A stretch of DNA of 64,000 nucleotides, taken from NCBI RefSeq assembly GCF_017566145.1, contig NZ_JABFCL010000002.1:365712-429711 (forward strand). Direction: 5' to 3'. Within the stretch, counting starts at the first letter, position 1. Every line of letters starts with the position of its first letter. Shown one piece after another: positions 1 to 8,746 of the stretch. This stretch comes from Bittarella massiliensis (ex Durand et al. 2017). GTDB taxonomy: Bacteria; Bacillota; Clostridia; Oscillospirales; Ruminococcaceae. The notes below the pieces were generated by a model. That model had not been told where the DNA came from. It searched no databases and saw only the letters and a list, made by a program, of their open reading frames with translations. Made by a program: the position numbers and the translations under genes.

Positions 1-2
1 GG

Positions 3-722
3 ACGCCGGGAGGGGAGGTCACCAAAGAGCAGGTGATCGACTACAAGGGACATCTGCGGGAGGTGTATCAGCCAGCCAGTGTCAACGCAAAGCTGGCAGC
101 CATCAACGGCTTTTTTGCCTTTTTGGGTAGACATGATCTGCGGGTAAAGCAGCTGAAGATTCAGAGACAGGCATTTTGTTCCAGAGAAAGGGAACTGTCA
201 AAAACGGAATACCTGCGCCTGGTTCGCACCGCGGAGGCCCGGCACAGCGACAGGCTCTCACTGATGATCCAGACGATCTGCGCCACGGGTATCCGCGTGT
301 CAGAACTGCACAGCATCACCGCCGAGGCGGTGGAGAGGGGGGAGGCGGTGATCCAGCTCAAGGGGAAGACCCGGGTGATCTTGCTGTCGGGAAAACTGCG
401 GAAAAAGCTGCAGCGCTATCTGCACCGGCGCGGGGTCAAAAGCGGTCCGGCGTTTGTCACCCGCACGGGGCGGCCGCTGGATCGCTCGAGCATCTGGCGG
501 ATGATGAAATCGCTCTGCGCAGAGGCCGGGGTGGAGAGCAGCAAGGTCTTTCCGCACAACCTGCGGCACCTCTTTGCGCGCTGCTTTTACGCCATCGACC
601 GGGATCTGGCAAAGCTGGCCGATATTTTGGGACACTCCAACATCAACACCACCCGCATCTACATCATCTCTTCCGGCAGAGAACACCGCCAGCGGATGGA
701 CGCCCTGCGGTTGGTGTTATAG
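3..722 (+). CDS. Tyrosine recombinase (integrase), 5' end outside the window
   Basis: Site-specific recombinase of the phage-integrase family. The reading frame is open from base 3, so the true start lies off the left edge; an internal GTG at 33 is unlikely to be the start because the preceding codons also read like an integrase N-terminal domain. The catalytic set is complete: Arg at 294-296 (ATGIRVSEL), Lys in KGKTR, HNLRH at 555-569, His at 633-635 (GHSNINTT) and the nucleophilic Tyr at 660-662. The gene ends only 13 bp before the first of two inverted repeats bounding a promoter-bearing segment, which strongly suggests that this enzyme flips that segment. No phage or conjugation genes are next to it on this side. 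Confidence 0.9.
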   Translation, partial: TPGGEVTKEQVIDYKGHLREVYQPASVNAKLAAINGFFAFLGRHDLRVKQLKIQRQAFCSRERELSKTEYLRLVRTAEARHSDRLSLMIQTICATGIRVSELHSITAEAVERGEAVIQLKGKTRVILLSGKLRKKLQRYLHRRGVKSGPAFVTRTGRPLDRSSIWRMMKSLCAEAGVESSKVFPHNLRHLFARCFYAIDRDLAKLADILGHSNINTTRIYIISSGREHRQRMDALRLVL

Positions 723-735
723 AAACAAAAAAACT

Positions 736-753
736 ACATAATCTGCATTATGT
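736..753 (+). repeat. Left inverted repeat of a putative invertible segment
   Basis: The 18-mer ACATAATCTGCATTATGT is itself a near-palindrome with an asymmetric CTGC centre. Its exact reverse complement lies at 987-1004. A palindromic arm pair with a short asymmetric core is typical of tyrosine recombinase crossover sites; the direction of the core decides inversion rather than deletion. Confidence 0.85.
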
Positions 754-986
754 AGTAAATGGCAAACCAATTTTCTTTAACTTTTTATTTATATTACCAT
801 TCTCTTCCTGCCATAGTCAAGGCCTCTTAGGGTGTTTTTCAGATTTGCGCACAAAAAGGAAGCCTTCTGAGCTCTGTTTTCAGAGGGCCTGGTGAACTGC
901 GCGCATCTGCTTGTCTCTCCAGCCTCAAGACGGTTCTTTTTTAGGATGAAAAAGCCTGTTTCCCTGCCTGTACTCTGTTGGAACAC
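754..986. promoter_or_regulatory. Putative invertible promoter segment (phase switch), OFF orientation
   Basis: These 233 bp lie between two perfect 18-bp inverted repeats, immediately downstream of a tyrosine recombinase gene and upstream of a cell-surface protein gene. The only good promoter I find inside it (791-820) reads leftward, toward the recombinase. Inversion would move that promoter to about 920-949 on the plus strand, some 120 nt upstream of the surface-protein start codon. No gene of its own is visible inside. Confidence 0.8.
791..820 (-). promoter_or_regulatory. Promoter inside the invertible segment, pointing left
   Basis: On the minus strand, TTGACT (820-815) is followed after 18 bp by TAATAT (796-791). 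In the orientation present here it would transcribe antisense into the 3' end of the recombinase gene. Confidence 0.65.
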
Positions 987-1004
987 ACATAATGCAGATT
1001 ATGT
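987..1004 (-). repeat. Right inverted repeat of a putative invertible segment
   Basis: ACATAATGCAGATTATGT is the exact reverse complement of 736-753, including the asymmetric four-base core (GCAG against CTGC). Identity stops at the 18-mer boundaries, so this is a short recombination site and not a long duplication. Confidence 0.85.
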
Positions 1005-1074
1005 GTCATTGGGTGGAAAATTCAAGGAGAGCCGCTCGCGCGCTCCCCTGAAGAATAAAAAGGAGGCAATCTAT

Positions 1075-2820
1075 ATGGGCAAAGTAAAGAGGCCGAAGAA
1101 GTTCTTGTCCCTGGTGCTGTGCGCGGCGCTGATCCTGTCCCTGGGCAGCGTCACCGCCTTCGCAGCGGAGGCGACGGTTTCCACGGCGGAGGAGTTGGCC
1201 AGCGCCGTTCAAACTGGCGGGGCGATCAAACTCGGCGCAAACATCGAGCAGAGTATCGTGATTCCAGCGGGGGTCACCGCCACCCTGGACCTGAATGGCA
1301 AGACGCTGACTGGCACAAACAAGGATGCCATCTATGTGAGCGCCGGCGCCACCCTCGAGGTGATCGACTCTGTGGGCGGCGGCAAGGTGCAGGCTGCAGC
1401 GAGCGGTTATGCCGCAGTGTTCAACAGCGGCAAGGCCACCCTGTCCGGCGGCTACTATACCCGCAGTGCCAACCAGTGGTACACCATCTGCAACCACGGC
1501 GAGATGGCCATCAATGGGGGCGTCACCGTAAAGACCACTGTCGATACCGTCTCCAGTTTGGTTGAAAATGGTTACTCCGCCTACACGGCGAACAGACCCA
1601 ACGAGCGCAACAACTATGTGGCGGGCGCCAACAGCGCCAGCCCGACGCTGACCATCAACGGCGGCTCCTTTGCCAGCGCCGGCTACAACCCCGTCAAAAA
1701 TGACGAGGGCGGCGTTTTGAACATCTACGACGGCGATTTCAGCTGCCCGACTTACCAGGGCGCTGTGGTGCAAAACTGGAATGTCGCCAACATTTATGGC
1801 GGCACCTTCACCGCCAGCGGCAATGTCGCCTGCGTCATATCCAACGGCACTTGGGGCGAGCATGCCAAGGGGCAGCTGGTGATTGAGGGCGGCACCTTTG
1901 TGGTGGAGGATGAGGCCACCGATGCGAAGCTGTTCTCCAACGGACAGGGCTCCGGAGCGGGCGGAACGGTCGCCATCAAGGGCGGCGATTACACCGGCGA
2001 GTTCGACAGCTCCCTTATGGACGCCTACTACGACACCAGCATTTCCGCCGGGACCTTCACCTCTCCCGACGCGGCCGACTACGCCGTGCAGGGCGCCGTT
2101 GCGGCCTCTCTGAACGCCACCGGCAAGACCTATATCGGCACCGCTGCCGCGGTCAACAACACCCTCAACGAAAAGGCTTCTAAAGGCGATCAGGTAACTG
2201 TGCTGTGCGGCGATGTGGACCTGACCGGCCTGGATCAGGTCGCTGTCATCAACACCGGCAGCGGCAATGTCACCGTCAACGATGTGCCGGTTGCAGACAC
2301 CCCTGTTACCACCCACGGCAACGTCACCGCTGTCGCGGAAAAAGAGCCCACTTGCACCGAGGACGGCAACATTGCCTACTGGTATTGCGCCGACTGCGGA
2401 AAGTACTTTAGCGACAAAGAGCTGACCAGGGAGATCGCCCAGGGCGACACCGTGGTGAAAGCCACCGGCCATTCTGCCGGCGCTGAGTGGGTCTCCGACG
2501 GCGCCCAGCACTGGCACCTGTGCACCGTCTGCGGCGACAAGGTCGAGGCGGCCGAGCACACCTTCAACTGGGTGGTCGAGAAGGAAGCCACTGCCACCGA
2601 GAAAGGGAGTAAGTGCGAGGCGTGCACCGTCTGCGGTTACAAGAAGGCGGCTGTGGAGATCCCGGCCACCGGTGAAAATGGCGCCGGCAACGAGGGATCG
2701 GATACGGCGCAGACCGGCGACTTTGGCGATGTCCAACTGTGGGTCGCCCTCCTGCTGGTTTCCGCCGCAGGACTGGCTGGTGCAGCTGTCTACGGCCAAA
2801 GGAGAAAGCACAACAAATAG
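1075..2820 (+). CDS. Secreted beta-helix surface protein with sorting-type C-terminus
   Basis: The 581-residue protein starts at the ATG at 1075, preceded by AAGGAGG; a longer upstream frame exists but lacks such a site. Residues 1-32 are a signal peptide (KRPKKF, hydrophobic core, AFAAEA). Residues about 35-350 consist of short repeating strands with GG-x-F/Y turns (INGGSF, IYGGTF, IEGGTF, IKGGDY), as in parallel beta-helix surface proteins. About 430-545 is a Cys/His module with CADCGKYFS, HWHLCTVCG and CTVCGYK pairs. The tail has AQTGD, a hydrophobic helix and RRKHNK, resembling a sortase signal. The nearest promoter lies in the invertible segment just upstream and currently faces the other way, so expression is probably phase variable. 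The ligand is unknown. Confidence 0.82.
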   Translation: MGKVKRPKKFLSLVLCAALILSLGSVTAFAAEATVSTAEELASAVQTGGAIKLGANIEQSIVIPAGVTATLDLNGKTLTGTNKDAIYVSAGATLEVIDSVGGGKVQAAASGYAAVFNSGKATLSGGYYTRSANQWYTICNHGEMAINGGVTVKTTVDTVSSLVENGYSAYTANRPNERNNYVAGANSASPTLTINGGSFASAGYNPVKNDEGGVLNIYDGDFSCPTYQGAVVQNWNVANIYGGTFTASGNVACVISNGTWGEHAKGQLVIEGGTFVVEDEATDAKLFSNGQGSGAGGTVAIKGGDYTGEFDSSLMDAYYDTSISAGTFTSPDAADYAVQGAVAASLNATGKTYIGTAAAVNNTLNEKASKGDQVTVLCGDVDLTGLDQVAVINTGSGNVTVNDVPVADTPVTTHGNVTAVAEKEPTCTEDGNIAYWYCADCGKYFSDKELTREIAQGDTVVKATGHSAGAEWVSDGAQHWHLCTVCGDKVEAAEHTFNWVVEKEATATEKGSKCEACTVCGYKKAAVEIPATGENGAGNEGSDTAQTGDFGDVQLWVALLLVSAAGLAGAAVYGQRRKHNK

Positions 2821-2838
2821 CGCTATCCATAGATAGAA

Positions 2839-2877
2839 GGAGCGCTCTGTGAGTCGATCGCAGAGCGCTCCTTTCTT
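2839..2877 (+). terminator. Rho-independent terminator
   Basis: An 11-bp perfect stem (GGAGCGCTCTG / CAGAGCGCTCC) with an 11-nt loop is followed by TTTCTT, just after the surface-protein stop codon. Confidence 0.85.
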
Positions 2878-3193
2878 GCCGGCAAAGCCTTTGTGGCGGA
2901 CGCTTCCCCAGCGCCGCAGGCGCTGGGGCGGGCGGGAGCGGCGATCATGCCGGGGCCTTGGAGGCGGCCATAGCGCGGGGCGGAATCGGCTGCGCACCCC
3001 CTTGGCAGCGGGCAGCCGGACCGAGAAGGGCGGGCGCAACCGGTCTGCATTCGCCTGTGGGGGGCTGTTTTTCACAAAGCGGTCCAATGGCGCGGGGAAA
3101 GATGCGCCGGTTGGCGGGAAATGTGGTATACTTGCTCTGACGGAAATGAAAGCCCTCCAAGCAGTGGACAAAGGGGGGAGGAGGAGGTCTTTA
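2878..3193 (+). promoter_or_regulatory. Intergenic region with extended -10 promoter for the kinase gene
   Basis: No convincing gene is seen in these 316 bp. TGGTATACT (3124-3132) is an extended -10 element (TG-n-TATACT) without a clear -35. A purine-rich GGGGGGAGGAGGAGG tract just before the GTG at 3194 serves as the ribosome binding site. Confidence 0.5.
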
Positions 3194-4486
3194 GTGAACC
3201 AAGCGGAACAGTTCTCCAACTGGCTGAACTACCTGGTGATTGCCTGTTACATCTACCTCCTTGTGCCCAGCCGCGTTTCCAGGAAAAAGACGGCGGCGGT
3301 GCTGGCAGCGGGGAGTTCGGCGATTTTCCTGCTCAATTGCCTTCTGTTTCTCCGCAGGGGGCAGGCTCTTGACGCGACTTTCAACGTGCTGACCATCGTG
3401 CTGCCGATGGTTTTGCTGTCCCTCACCTTTGCCAAGTACCGGGACGCGCGAACGGCCTTTTCGGTGGTGGCTGCCTGTTCGATCATGATGGGGGTGGGCA
3501 TCGTCGGGGAGATTTTGAAGAATATTTTAAGCCCCTGGTGGGAGGTGCCGCTTGAACTGGCCCTGCACCTGGCTCTGCTGACGGCCATTGCACGGGTGTT
3601 TCGGGAACAGTTCTTCTCGATTCTGGAGCGGTTTCGCCGCCCTTGGCTCCTCCTCACTGCCGTTCCCCTGCTCTACTGCAAAATTTTTGATCTGCTGGTG
3701 GAGTCGCCGGGTTTTTCTCCCTATTGGGGAGAGGGCGCTGTCGCCCTGCTGCTGGTGATCTGCGCCATGATGGCCACCTATGTACTGCTGTTGCTCCTCT
3801 TTCACCAGCTGCGGATACAGCTGGAGCAGGAGCGGGCCAACCAGGTTCTGATGACCCAGGTCGAGATGATGAAGGCACAGGAGCAGGCCATCTTGAGCAG
3901 TGAAGCCCGCATCCGCATCTATCGGCACGACTTGCGCCACTACCTGCAGATCGCCGACGAGCACCTGCGCGGCGGGCGCTATCAGGAGGCGCGGCAGATC
4001 GTGAACGACCTGGACGAGCAGGCGTCGAAGAGCGCAGCCGTGCGTTGCTACTGCAAAAACCTCACCGTCAACGCCGCCCTCTCGGTCTATCTGCGCCAGG
4101 CGGAAGAGGAGGGGATTGCCGTCCACTCGGCGCTGGAGTTCCCCGATCCCCTCCCCGCCGAGGAGTTGGAATTGGCGGTGGTGCTGGCCAACGCGGCGGA
4201 GAACGCCCTGCACGCCTGCCAAAAGATGCCGGTGTCCGCCCAGCGGAGCATTGTGCTCAGCGGCCAGGTGGTGGGGGACAGCTTTCTGCTGGAGGTCGCC
4301 AATACCTACCAGGGCCAGATTGCGATTGACCCCAAGAGCGAACTGCCCTTCGCCGAGGAGGAGGAACACGGCATCGGCACCAAGAGCATGCTGGCCTTTG
4401 CCCGCAAGTACGGCATCCTGATCGACTGCAGCGCCGAGGGGGGCTGGTTTGTACTGCGGTTGCTCTTTCAGATGGGGGAGCGCTAA
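3194..4486 (+). CDS. AgrC-type membrane sensor histidine kinase
   Basis: The 430-residue kinase probably starts at the GTG at 3194, which follows a strong ribosome site. The first ~215 residues contain about six hydrophobic segments (LVIACYIYLLV, AIFLLNCLLFL, VLLSLTFA and others), as in peptide-pheromone sensors. A coiled linker leads to IYRHDLRHYLQ with His245 as the likely phosphoacceptor. The GHKL ATPase domain follows, with the N-box LANAAENALHA and the G-box GIGTKSMLAFARKYG. This is the HPK10/AgrC-ComD layout. The LytTR regulator lies 86 bp downstream with its own promoter. No agrB or agrD precursor gene is nearby, so the signal is unknown. Confidence 0.85.
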   Translation: MNQAEQFSNWLNYLVIACYIYLLVPSRVSRKKTAAVLAAGSSAIFLLNCLLFLRRGQALDATFNVLTIVLPMVLLSLTFAKYRDARTAFSVVAACSIMMGVGIVGEILKNILSPWWEVPLELALHLALLTAIARVFREQFFSILERFRRPWLLLTAVPLLYCKIFDLLVESPGFSPYWGEGAVALLLVICAMMATYVLLLLLFHQLRIQLEQERANQVLMTQVEMMKAQEQAILSSEARIRIYRHDLRHYLQIADEHLRGGRYQEARQIVNDLDEQASKSAAVRCYCKNLTVNAALSVYLRQAEEEGIAVHSALEFPDPLPAEELELAVVLANAAENALHACQKMPVSAQRSIVLSGQVVGDSFLLEVANTYQGQIAIDPKSELPFAEEEEHGIGTKSMLAFARKYGILIDCSAEGGWFVLRLLFQMGER

Positions 4487-4495
4487 CGGGCGCAT

Positions 4496-4525
4496 TTGTG
4501 CCGGGGGAAAGCTTTGTGGTACAAT
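4496..4525 (+). promoter_or_regulatory. Promoter of the LytTR regulator gene
   Basis: TTGTGC (4496-4501), an 18-bp spacer and TACAAT (4520-4525), preceded by TG as an extended -10. Confidence 0.55.
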
Positions 4526-4572
4526 GGCTGCGAATACCCGCGCTGACGCGGGAGAAAAGAGGGGGTGATGGG

Positions 4573-5346
4573 ATGAAAATCGCCATCTGTGACGACGACA
4601 GGGCGCAGCTGGAGACGCTGGAAGAATGCCTTATCCAGTACCGTGGGGAGCGCGGCTGTGAAATCCAGTGGCAGCAGTACGACTCCTCCGCCCAACTGCT
4701 GGAGGAGATCCAGGCCGGGGCGCGCTACGACATCTATCTTTTGGATGTGCTGATGCCGGAGGTAGACGGCATCCGCCTGGGAGAGGAGATTCGCCGGACC
4801 GATTGGGAGGCGGCACTGGTCTATCTGACCTCCTCCCGCGACTTTGCGTTGGAGGCCTACGGGGTGAGCGCCTTTCAGTACCTGCTCAAACCGGTAAAGC
4901 GGCAGACCCTCTTTGCCCTGCTGGACGCCATTCGCACCTGGCGGCAGACCGGCAGCGCCCCCCGCTTTGCCTTTAAGGGCAAGGCGGGGATCACGGCGGT
5001 CTATCAGAGCGAGATCCTCTATGTGGAGTACCGCAGCCACATCCTCTATTTTCACCTGGAAAACGGCCAGGTGGCGCCCTCCCTGCACATCCGTGTCCCC
5101 TTTGAACAGGCGGTGGCCGCCCTCTTGGAAAACGAGGACTTCTTGCACCCCCACAAGTCTTACGTGGTGAATATGGGCTGGGTGCGCCAGCTCACGTCCG
5201 ATGCTTTCGTGATGTCCGAGGGCTCGCTCATCCCCATTCCCAGGAAGAATTTCAGCGCGGTCAAGAGCAGTTATATCCGCTTCCTCGCCCGCAAAAGCCG
5301 GCGGCGGGGGCCCTTTGCAGGGCTGCCCGGCGACGCACTGGTGTGA
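4573..5346 (+). CDS. LytTR-family response regulator
   Basis: The 257-residue regulator starts at the ATG at 4573. Residues 1-120 form a receiver domain: the acidic cluster CDDDRAQ, the phosphoacceptor Asp58 in LLDVLMPEVDG, Thr/Ser in LTSSRD and Lys in LLKPVK. Residues ~140-240 match a LytTR DNA-binding domain (EILYVEYRSHILYFHL, FLHPHKSYVVNM, IPIPRKNFSAVK). It is the expected partner of the kinase upstream. The regulated genes cannot be told from the sequence. Confidence 0.88.
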   Translation: MKIAICDDDRAQLETLEECLIQYRGERGCEIQWQQYDSSAQLLEEIQAGARYDIYLLDVLMPEVDGIRLGEEIRRTDWEAALVYLTSSRDFALEAYGVSAFQYLLKPVKRQTLFALLDAIRTWRQTGSAPRFAFKGKAGITAVYQSEILYVEYRSHILYFHLENGQVAPSLHIRVPFEQAVAALLENEDFLHPHKSYVVNMGWVRQLTSDAFVMSEGSLIPIPRKNFSAVKSSYIRFLARKSRRRGPFAGLPGDALV

Positions 5347-5354
5347 GAGACAAA

Positions 5355-5395
5355 ACAGGCCCGCGGGCGCACTGCGCCCGCGGGCCTGTTTTTCT
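5355..5395 (+). terminator. Rho-independent terminator
   Basis: A long perfect stem (ACAGGCCCGCGGGCGCA with its complement, CTG-type loop) is followed by TTTTTCT after the regulator gene. Confidence 0.85.
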
Positions 5396-5466
5396 GCCGG
5401 AGGTAAAAGAGAGGGGCGGGCAGGGACGATTCTCCGTCCCGCCTGCCGGTTTGGCGGGGGTGGGCC

Positions 5467-6837
5467 TCACCGGTAGAGGAGACGGGCGCCGGTGTTGACG
5501 TGGATCATCTCCGGCGCGCTCCAACCGCTGAAGCAGTAAATCCCCGCCCGGCTGCCGTTGTACCAGCTGCCGCCGAAGATGACCCCCCGCAGCCCCGGGC
5601 GCTGCCAGTAAAAATCGCCGCAGTAGCGGCCCGGACCGCCGTCCTCCCCCGAGCGGGTGGGGAAGCGGGCAAAGGGGAGGCGGGGGTCCTCCCCCCAGGC
5701 AACGATGGGGGCCTCGTCGGTGGGGCTGTCGAGATAGTTCACCATCCGGTAGGCGCCGGTGATGGCGCAGTCGCTGTAAGCACCCGGGTCGGTGCAGACA
5801 TAGGGGCGCAAATCGAGGATGTTGATCCCGTCGATCCACTCCCAAGTGTTGCCGTAGGGGTTTTCGATCCCCCGCCAGAGGATGGGGGACTGCCCCTGGG
5901 CGTCGGCAAAGGCCGCGCCGGAAGAGGCGGCCACCCCGTCGGCGCCCCCGTTTATCCAGAGGGAGGAGTAGAGGAGCATCCCCGCCTCCAAGTCGGCGGG
6001 CGGGCCGTCAAAGGAGACGGCGGCCCGCCCCCCGCCCAGGGGGGTGACGCCGGTGACTGCGGCGTGGGGGACCACCCGGTTGTCCCCCAGCTCCCAGCCC
6101 AGGGCGATCCCCTGGCCGGGGCGAAACTGGCGGGCATACTCCTGCGCCACCACGGCGCGGTTGGCCCCCTGCTCGGACAGGAGCAGGGGGAAGCTGGCGC
6201 TGTATGGAAGGTCGGTCAGTCCGGTCATCACCGACTGGGAGTCGAGGGTGGCAAACTCCACGGTGAAGAGCAGCTGCAGCACGTCGCAGAGAAAGACCGC
6301 GTCCACCATCCCCCAGCGGGGCCCCACGGCGCGGCAGAGGCCCCGCCAGGTGGGGCGGTCGGTGCGGATGCGGCCGTACCGGCCCGCAGCGCTCACCACC
6401 CCGCCCCGCCCGTCGGGGGCGCAGAGGTAGGCGCCGACGTAGATGTGGTCCAGCAGCTCCCCCCGCGCGTCGAGAAAGGCCGGCGAGAGGCGAAACCCCT
6501 CCTGTGGGCGGGGGCTGACCAGCCAGTACTCCCAGCCCTCCCTCTCCAGGTGGAGCTGGTAGAAGCGGGGAATTTCCACCATCACCTGGCCGCCCTCACC
6601 GTCGCTTTGGTAGCCGGGCTCGCCGAAATAGGCGCGCACCCGGCCGTTGGCCCCCAGGTTGCAGCGGCGAAAGCCGCCCCAGGGGAGAATTTGGTCAAAG
6701 TCGTTTTGCACCCGCTGTTTGCCCACGCCCGCCCTCGCCGTGAGCCCGGCGCTGTCACAGATGCGCTCCAGGGCGGGGGAGGGGTCGCCCATCCGTCGCC
6801 GGACACCGTAAATGCCGCTGTTTTTCAAGAGGATCAC
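5467..6837 (-). CDS. CLec/FGE-fold protein resembling a DGR variable protein
   Basis: A 456-residue protein with no signal peptide. The start is either the GTG at 6837 or the TTG at 6828; AGGTGAT lies just before the latter. The last ~110 residues carry the C-type-lectin/formylglycine-enzyme signature: ENPYGNTWEWIDGINI, then IFGGSWYNGSRAG and a terminal NTGARLLYR. This arrangement is typical of proteins diversified by retroelements (DGRs) and of phage tail or surface receptor-binding proteins. Within the terminal block many putative contact positions use NNC codons (TAC, AAC, TGC, TTC, AGC, ATC, CAC, GTC), as adenine-mutagenised AAC codons would, though the genome's high GC3 also favours C. 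No reverse transcriptase or template repeat is visible. The N-terminal ~250 residues are unassigned. Confidence 0.7.
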   Translation of the reverse strand: MILLKNSGIYGVRRRMGDPSPALERICDSAGLTARAGVGKQRVQNDFDQILPWGGFRRCNLGANGRVRAYFGEPGYQSDGEGGQVMVEIPRFYQLHLEREGWEYWLVSPRPQEGFRLSPAFLDARGELLDHIYVGAYLCAPDGRGGVVSAAGRYGRIRTDRPTWRGLCRAVGPRWGMVDAVFLCDVLQLLFTVEFATLDSQSVMTGLTDLPYSASFPLLLSEQGANRAVVAQEYARQFRPGQGIALGWELGDNRVVPHAAVTGVTPLGGGRAAVSFDGPPADLEAGMLLYSSLWINGGADGVAASSGAAFADAQGQSPILWRGIENPYGNTWEWIDGINILDLRPYVCTDPGAYSDCAITGAYRMVNYLDSPTDEAPIVAWGEDPRLPFARFPTRSGEDGGPGRYCGDFYWQRPGLRGVIFGGSWYNGSRAGIYCFSGWSAPEMIHVNTGARLLYR

Positions 6838-6942
6838 CTGCCCTTTCCACTGCGATTTTTCCCCACTCTACCACGGAATCGGCGCCGGCGCAATCGGGAC
6901 CTTCAAACTTTGGGGAAAGGGCCCCGGCAGCGGCTTTCCGCC

Positions 6943-6971
6943 TTGACTTCTGCGCGGCCAGACTTTACAAT
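6943..6971 (+). promoter_or_regulatory. Promoter of glyS
   Basis: TTGACT (6943-6948), a 17-bp spacer and TACAAT (6966-6971). The ~130-nt leader that follows has GC-rich hairpins, but I see no T-box consensus sequence in it. Confidence 0.75.
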
Positions 6972-7105
6972 AAGAAGCGTACTGCCCCCGCTTCGCCGGG
7001 GGCTTTGTCGGATGGGCGCACCGCCGCCTGCGAGACCGACCGCGGCCGCAGGGCCGGCGAAACAAGAAGTCTGGCCCCAGGGGCTGGGAAATGGGAGGAT
7101 TTGCA

Positions 7106-8485
7106 ATGCTGCAAAACAGTGAAAAGAGCATGGACAAGGTGGTCTCCCTCTGCAAGAGCAGGGGCTTTGTCTACCCCGGATCGGAGATTTACGGCGGCTT
7201 GGCCAACGCCTGGGACTACGGCCCCCTGGGGGTGGAGTTCAAAAACAACCTCAAGCGGGCCTGGTGGAAGAAGTTCGTGCAGGAGAGCCCCTACAATGTG
7301 GGGCTGGACTCGGCCATCCTCATGAACCCCGAGACCTGGGTCGCCTCCGGCCATGTGGGGGGCTTTTCTGACCCGCTGATGGACTGCAAGGACTGCAAGA
7401 GCCGCCACCGGGCGGACAAGCTCATCGAGGATTTCACCGGCGAGTCGGCCGACGGATGGTCGGAGGAGAAGATGCTGCAGTTCATCGCCGACAACCACAT
7501 CAAATGCCCCAACTGCGGGGGGGAGAACTTCACCGATATCCGCAAGTTCAACTTGATGTACAAGACCTACCAGGGGGTCACCGAGGACTCGAAAAACGAG
7601 ATCTACCTGCGCCCAGAGACCGCCCAGGGCATCTTTGTCAACTTTGCCAACATCGCCAGGACCACCCGCAAAAAGCTGCCCTTCGGCGTCTGCCAGGTGG
7701 GCAAGAGTTTCCGCAACGAGATCACCCCCGGCAACTTCATCTTCCGCATCCGGGAATTTGAGCAGATGGAGTGCGAGTTCTTCTGTAAACCCGGCACCGA
7801 TCTGGACTGGTTTTACTACTGGAAGGACTACTGCAAAAACTGGCTGCTGAACCTGGGGATGAGAGAGGAGAACATGCGGCTGCGCGACCACGAGAAGGAG
7901 GAACTGTCCTTCTACTCCAAGGCCACCACCGACATCGAGTACCTCTTCCCCTTTGGCTGGGGCGAGTTGTGGGGGATTGCCGACCGCACCGACTACGACC
8001 TGACCCAGCACCAAAACCACAGCGGCAAGGACTTGAGCTATTTCGATCAGGAGGCAAACGAGCGCTACGTCCCCTATGTGGTGGAGCCCTCCCTCGGCGC
8101 CGACCGGGTGGCCCTGGCCTTCCTCTGCGAGGCCTACGACGAGGAGCAGGTGGGGGAGAAAGACAGCCGGGTGGTCATGCACTTCCACCCCGCCCTGGCT
8201 CCCTTCAAGGCGGCCGTTCTGCCCCTGTCCAAAAAGCTGGGCGAACAGGCTGGCAAGGTGCGCGAGCAGCTGGCTGGAAAGTTCATGGTGGACTACGACG
8301 ACGCCGGTTCCATCGGCAAGCGCTACCGCCGCCAGGACGAGATCGGCACCCCCTTCTGCATCACCTACGACTTTGAGAGCGAGCAGGACGGCTGCGTCAC
8401 CGTCCGCGACCGGGACACCATGGCCCAGGAGCGGATCGCCATCGATCAGCTGGAGCGCTATATCGAGGAGAAGATCCAGTTCTAA
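7106..8485 (+). CDS. glyS: Glycyl-tRNA synthetase (dimeric, class II)
   Basis: The 459-residue enzyme charges tRNA-Gly. The start is the ATG at 7106, nine bases after GGGAGG. The N-terminus ([20 protein letters not shown]) and [15 protein letters not shown] are typical of the single-chain GlyRS of Firmicutes and eukaryotes. Class II motif 2 appears as [11 protein letters not shown] and motif 3 as [14 protein letters not shown] zinc-type Cys set ([17 protein letters not shown]) lies in the insertion domain, and the anticodon-binding domain fills the last ~110 residues. It is monocistronic, with a strong promoter and terminator. Confidence 0.96.
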   Translation: MLQNSEKSMDKVVSLCKSRGFVYPGSEIYGGLANAWDYGPLGVEFKNNLKRAWWKKFVQESPYNVGLDSAILMNPETWVASGHVGGFSDPLMDCKDCKSRHRADKLIEDFTGESADGWSEEKMLQFIADNHIKCPNCGGENFTDIRKFNLMYKTYQGVTEDSKNEIYLRPETAQGIFVNFANIARTTRKKLPFGVCQVGKSFRNEITPGNFIFRIREFEQMECEFFCKPGTDLDWFYYWKDYCKNWLLNLGMREENMRLRDHEKEELSFYSKATTDIEYLFPFGWGELWGIADRTDYDLTQHQNHSGKDLSYFDQEANERYVPYVVEPSLGADRVALAFLCEAYDEEQVGEKDSRVVMHFHPALAPFKAAVLPLSKKLGEQAGKVREQLAGKFMVDYDDAGSIGKRYRRQDEIGTPFCITYDFESEQDGCVTVRDRDTMAQERIAIDQLERYIEEKIQF

Positions 8486-8512
8486 ACTGCTGTCGCCCCC
8501 GGGCGAAGGGAT

Positions 8513-8555
8513 AGAGGCATCCCCTCTCTTTTGAGAGAGGGGATGCCTCTTTTTT
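8513..8555 (+). terminator. Rho-independent terminator of glyS
   Basis: Stem AGAGGCATCCCCTCTC with its near-perfect complement and TTTT loop, followed by a T-run. Confidence 0.88.
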
Positions 8556-8730
8556 ATGAAGAAAAGGGGTATTGTTTTGAGGTGTTAAAAGGGAGAGGTT
8601 CTGTTTAGTTTGCCAAATACATGAGAGAAGAGGTCTACAAACAGGCGGGAATTATACAGGATCAATAATTTTTTTAGAAAAAGATTGGCGGTTTGATTGC
8701 AACAAAAGAGCGCTCTGTATCTCACTTTTG
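8556..8730. other. AT-rich intergenic stretch without a visible gene
   Basis: Between the glyS terminator and the promoter of the 5'-nucleotidase gene I see no supported gene or RNA. Confidence 0.5.
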
Positions 8731-8739
8731 TGATAAAAT
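8731..8739 (+). promoter_or_regulatory. Extended -10 promoter of the 5'-nucleotidase leader
   Basis: TGATAAAAT is an extended -10 (TG-n-TAAAAT) without a good -35. The same promoter context (GTATCT, then TTTTGTG-n-TAAAAT) recurs at 32995-33015 before another surface-protein gene, which supports its use. Confidence 0.6.
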
Positions 8740-8746
8740 ACGTATA

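Noticed and set aside
3..722. Prophage or integrative-element integrase
   Set aside because: No phage, excision or conjugation genes lie to the right, while a pair of inverted crossover sites does. A local DNA-inversion role fits better; the left side is not visible.
1006..3219. Long minus-strand open frame (737 codons)
   Set aside because: Antisense to a clear secreted protein; Gly/Ala/Arg-rich translation without domain features, as expected from high-GC third positions.
6972..7105. T-box leader of glyS
   Set aside because: No T-box consensus sequence or terminator/antiterminator pair is seen in the leader.
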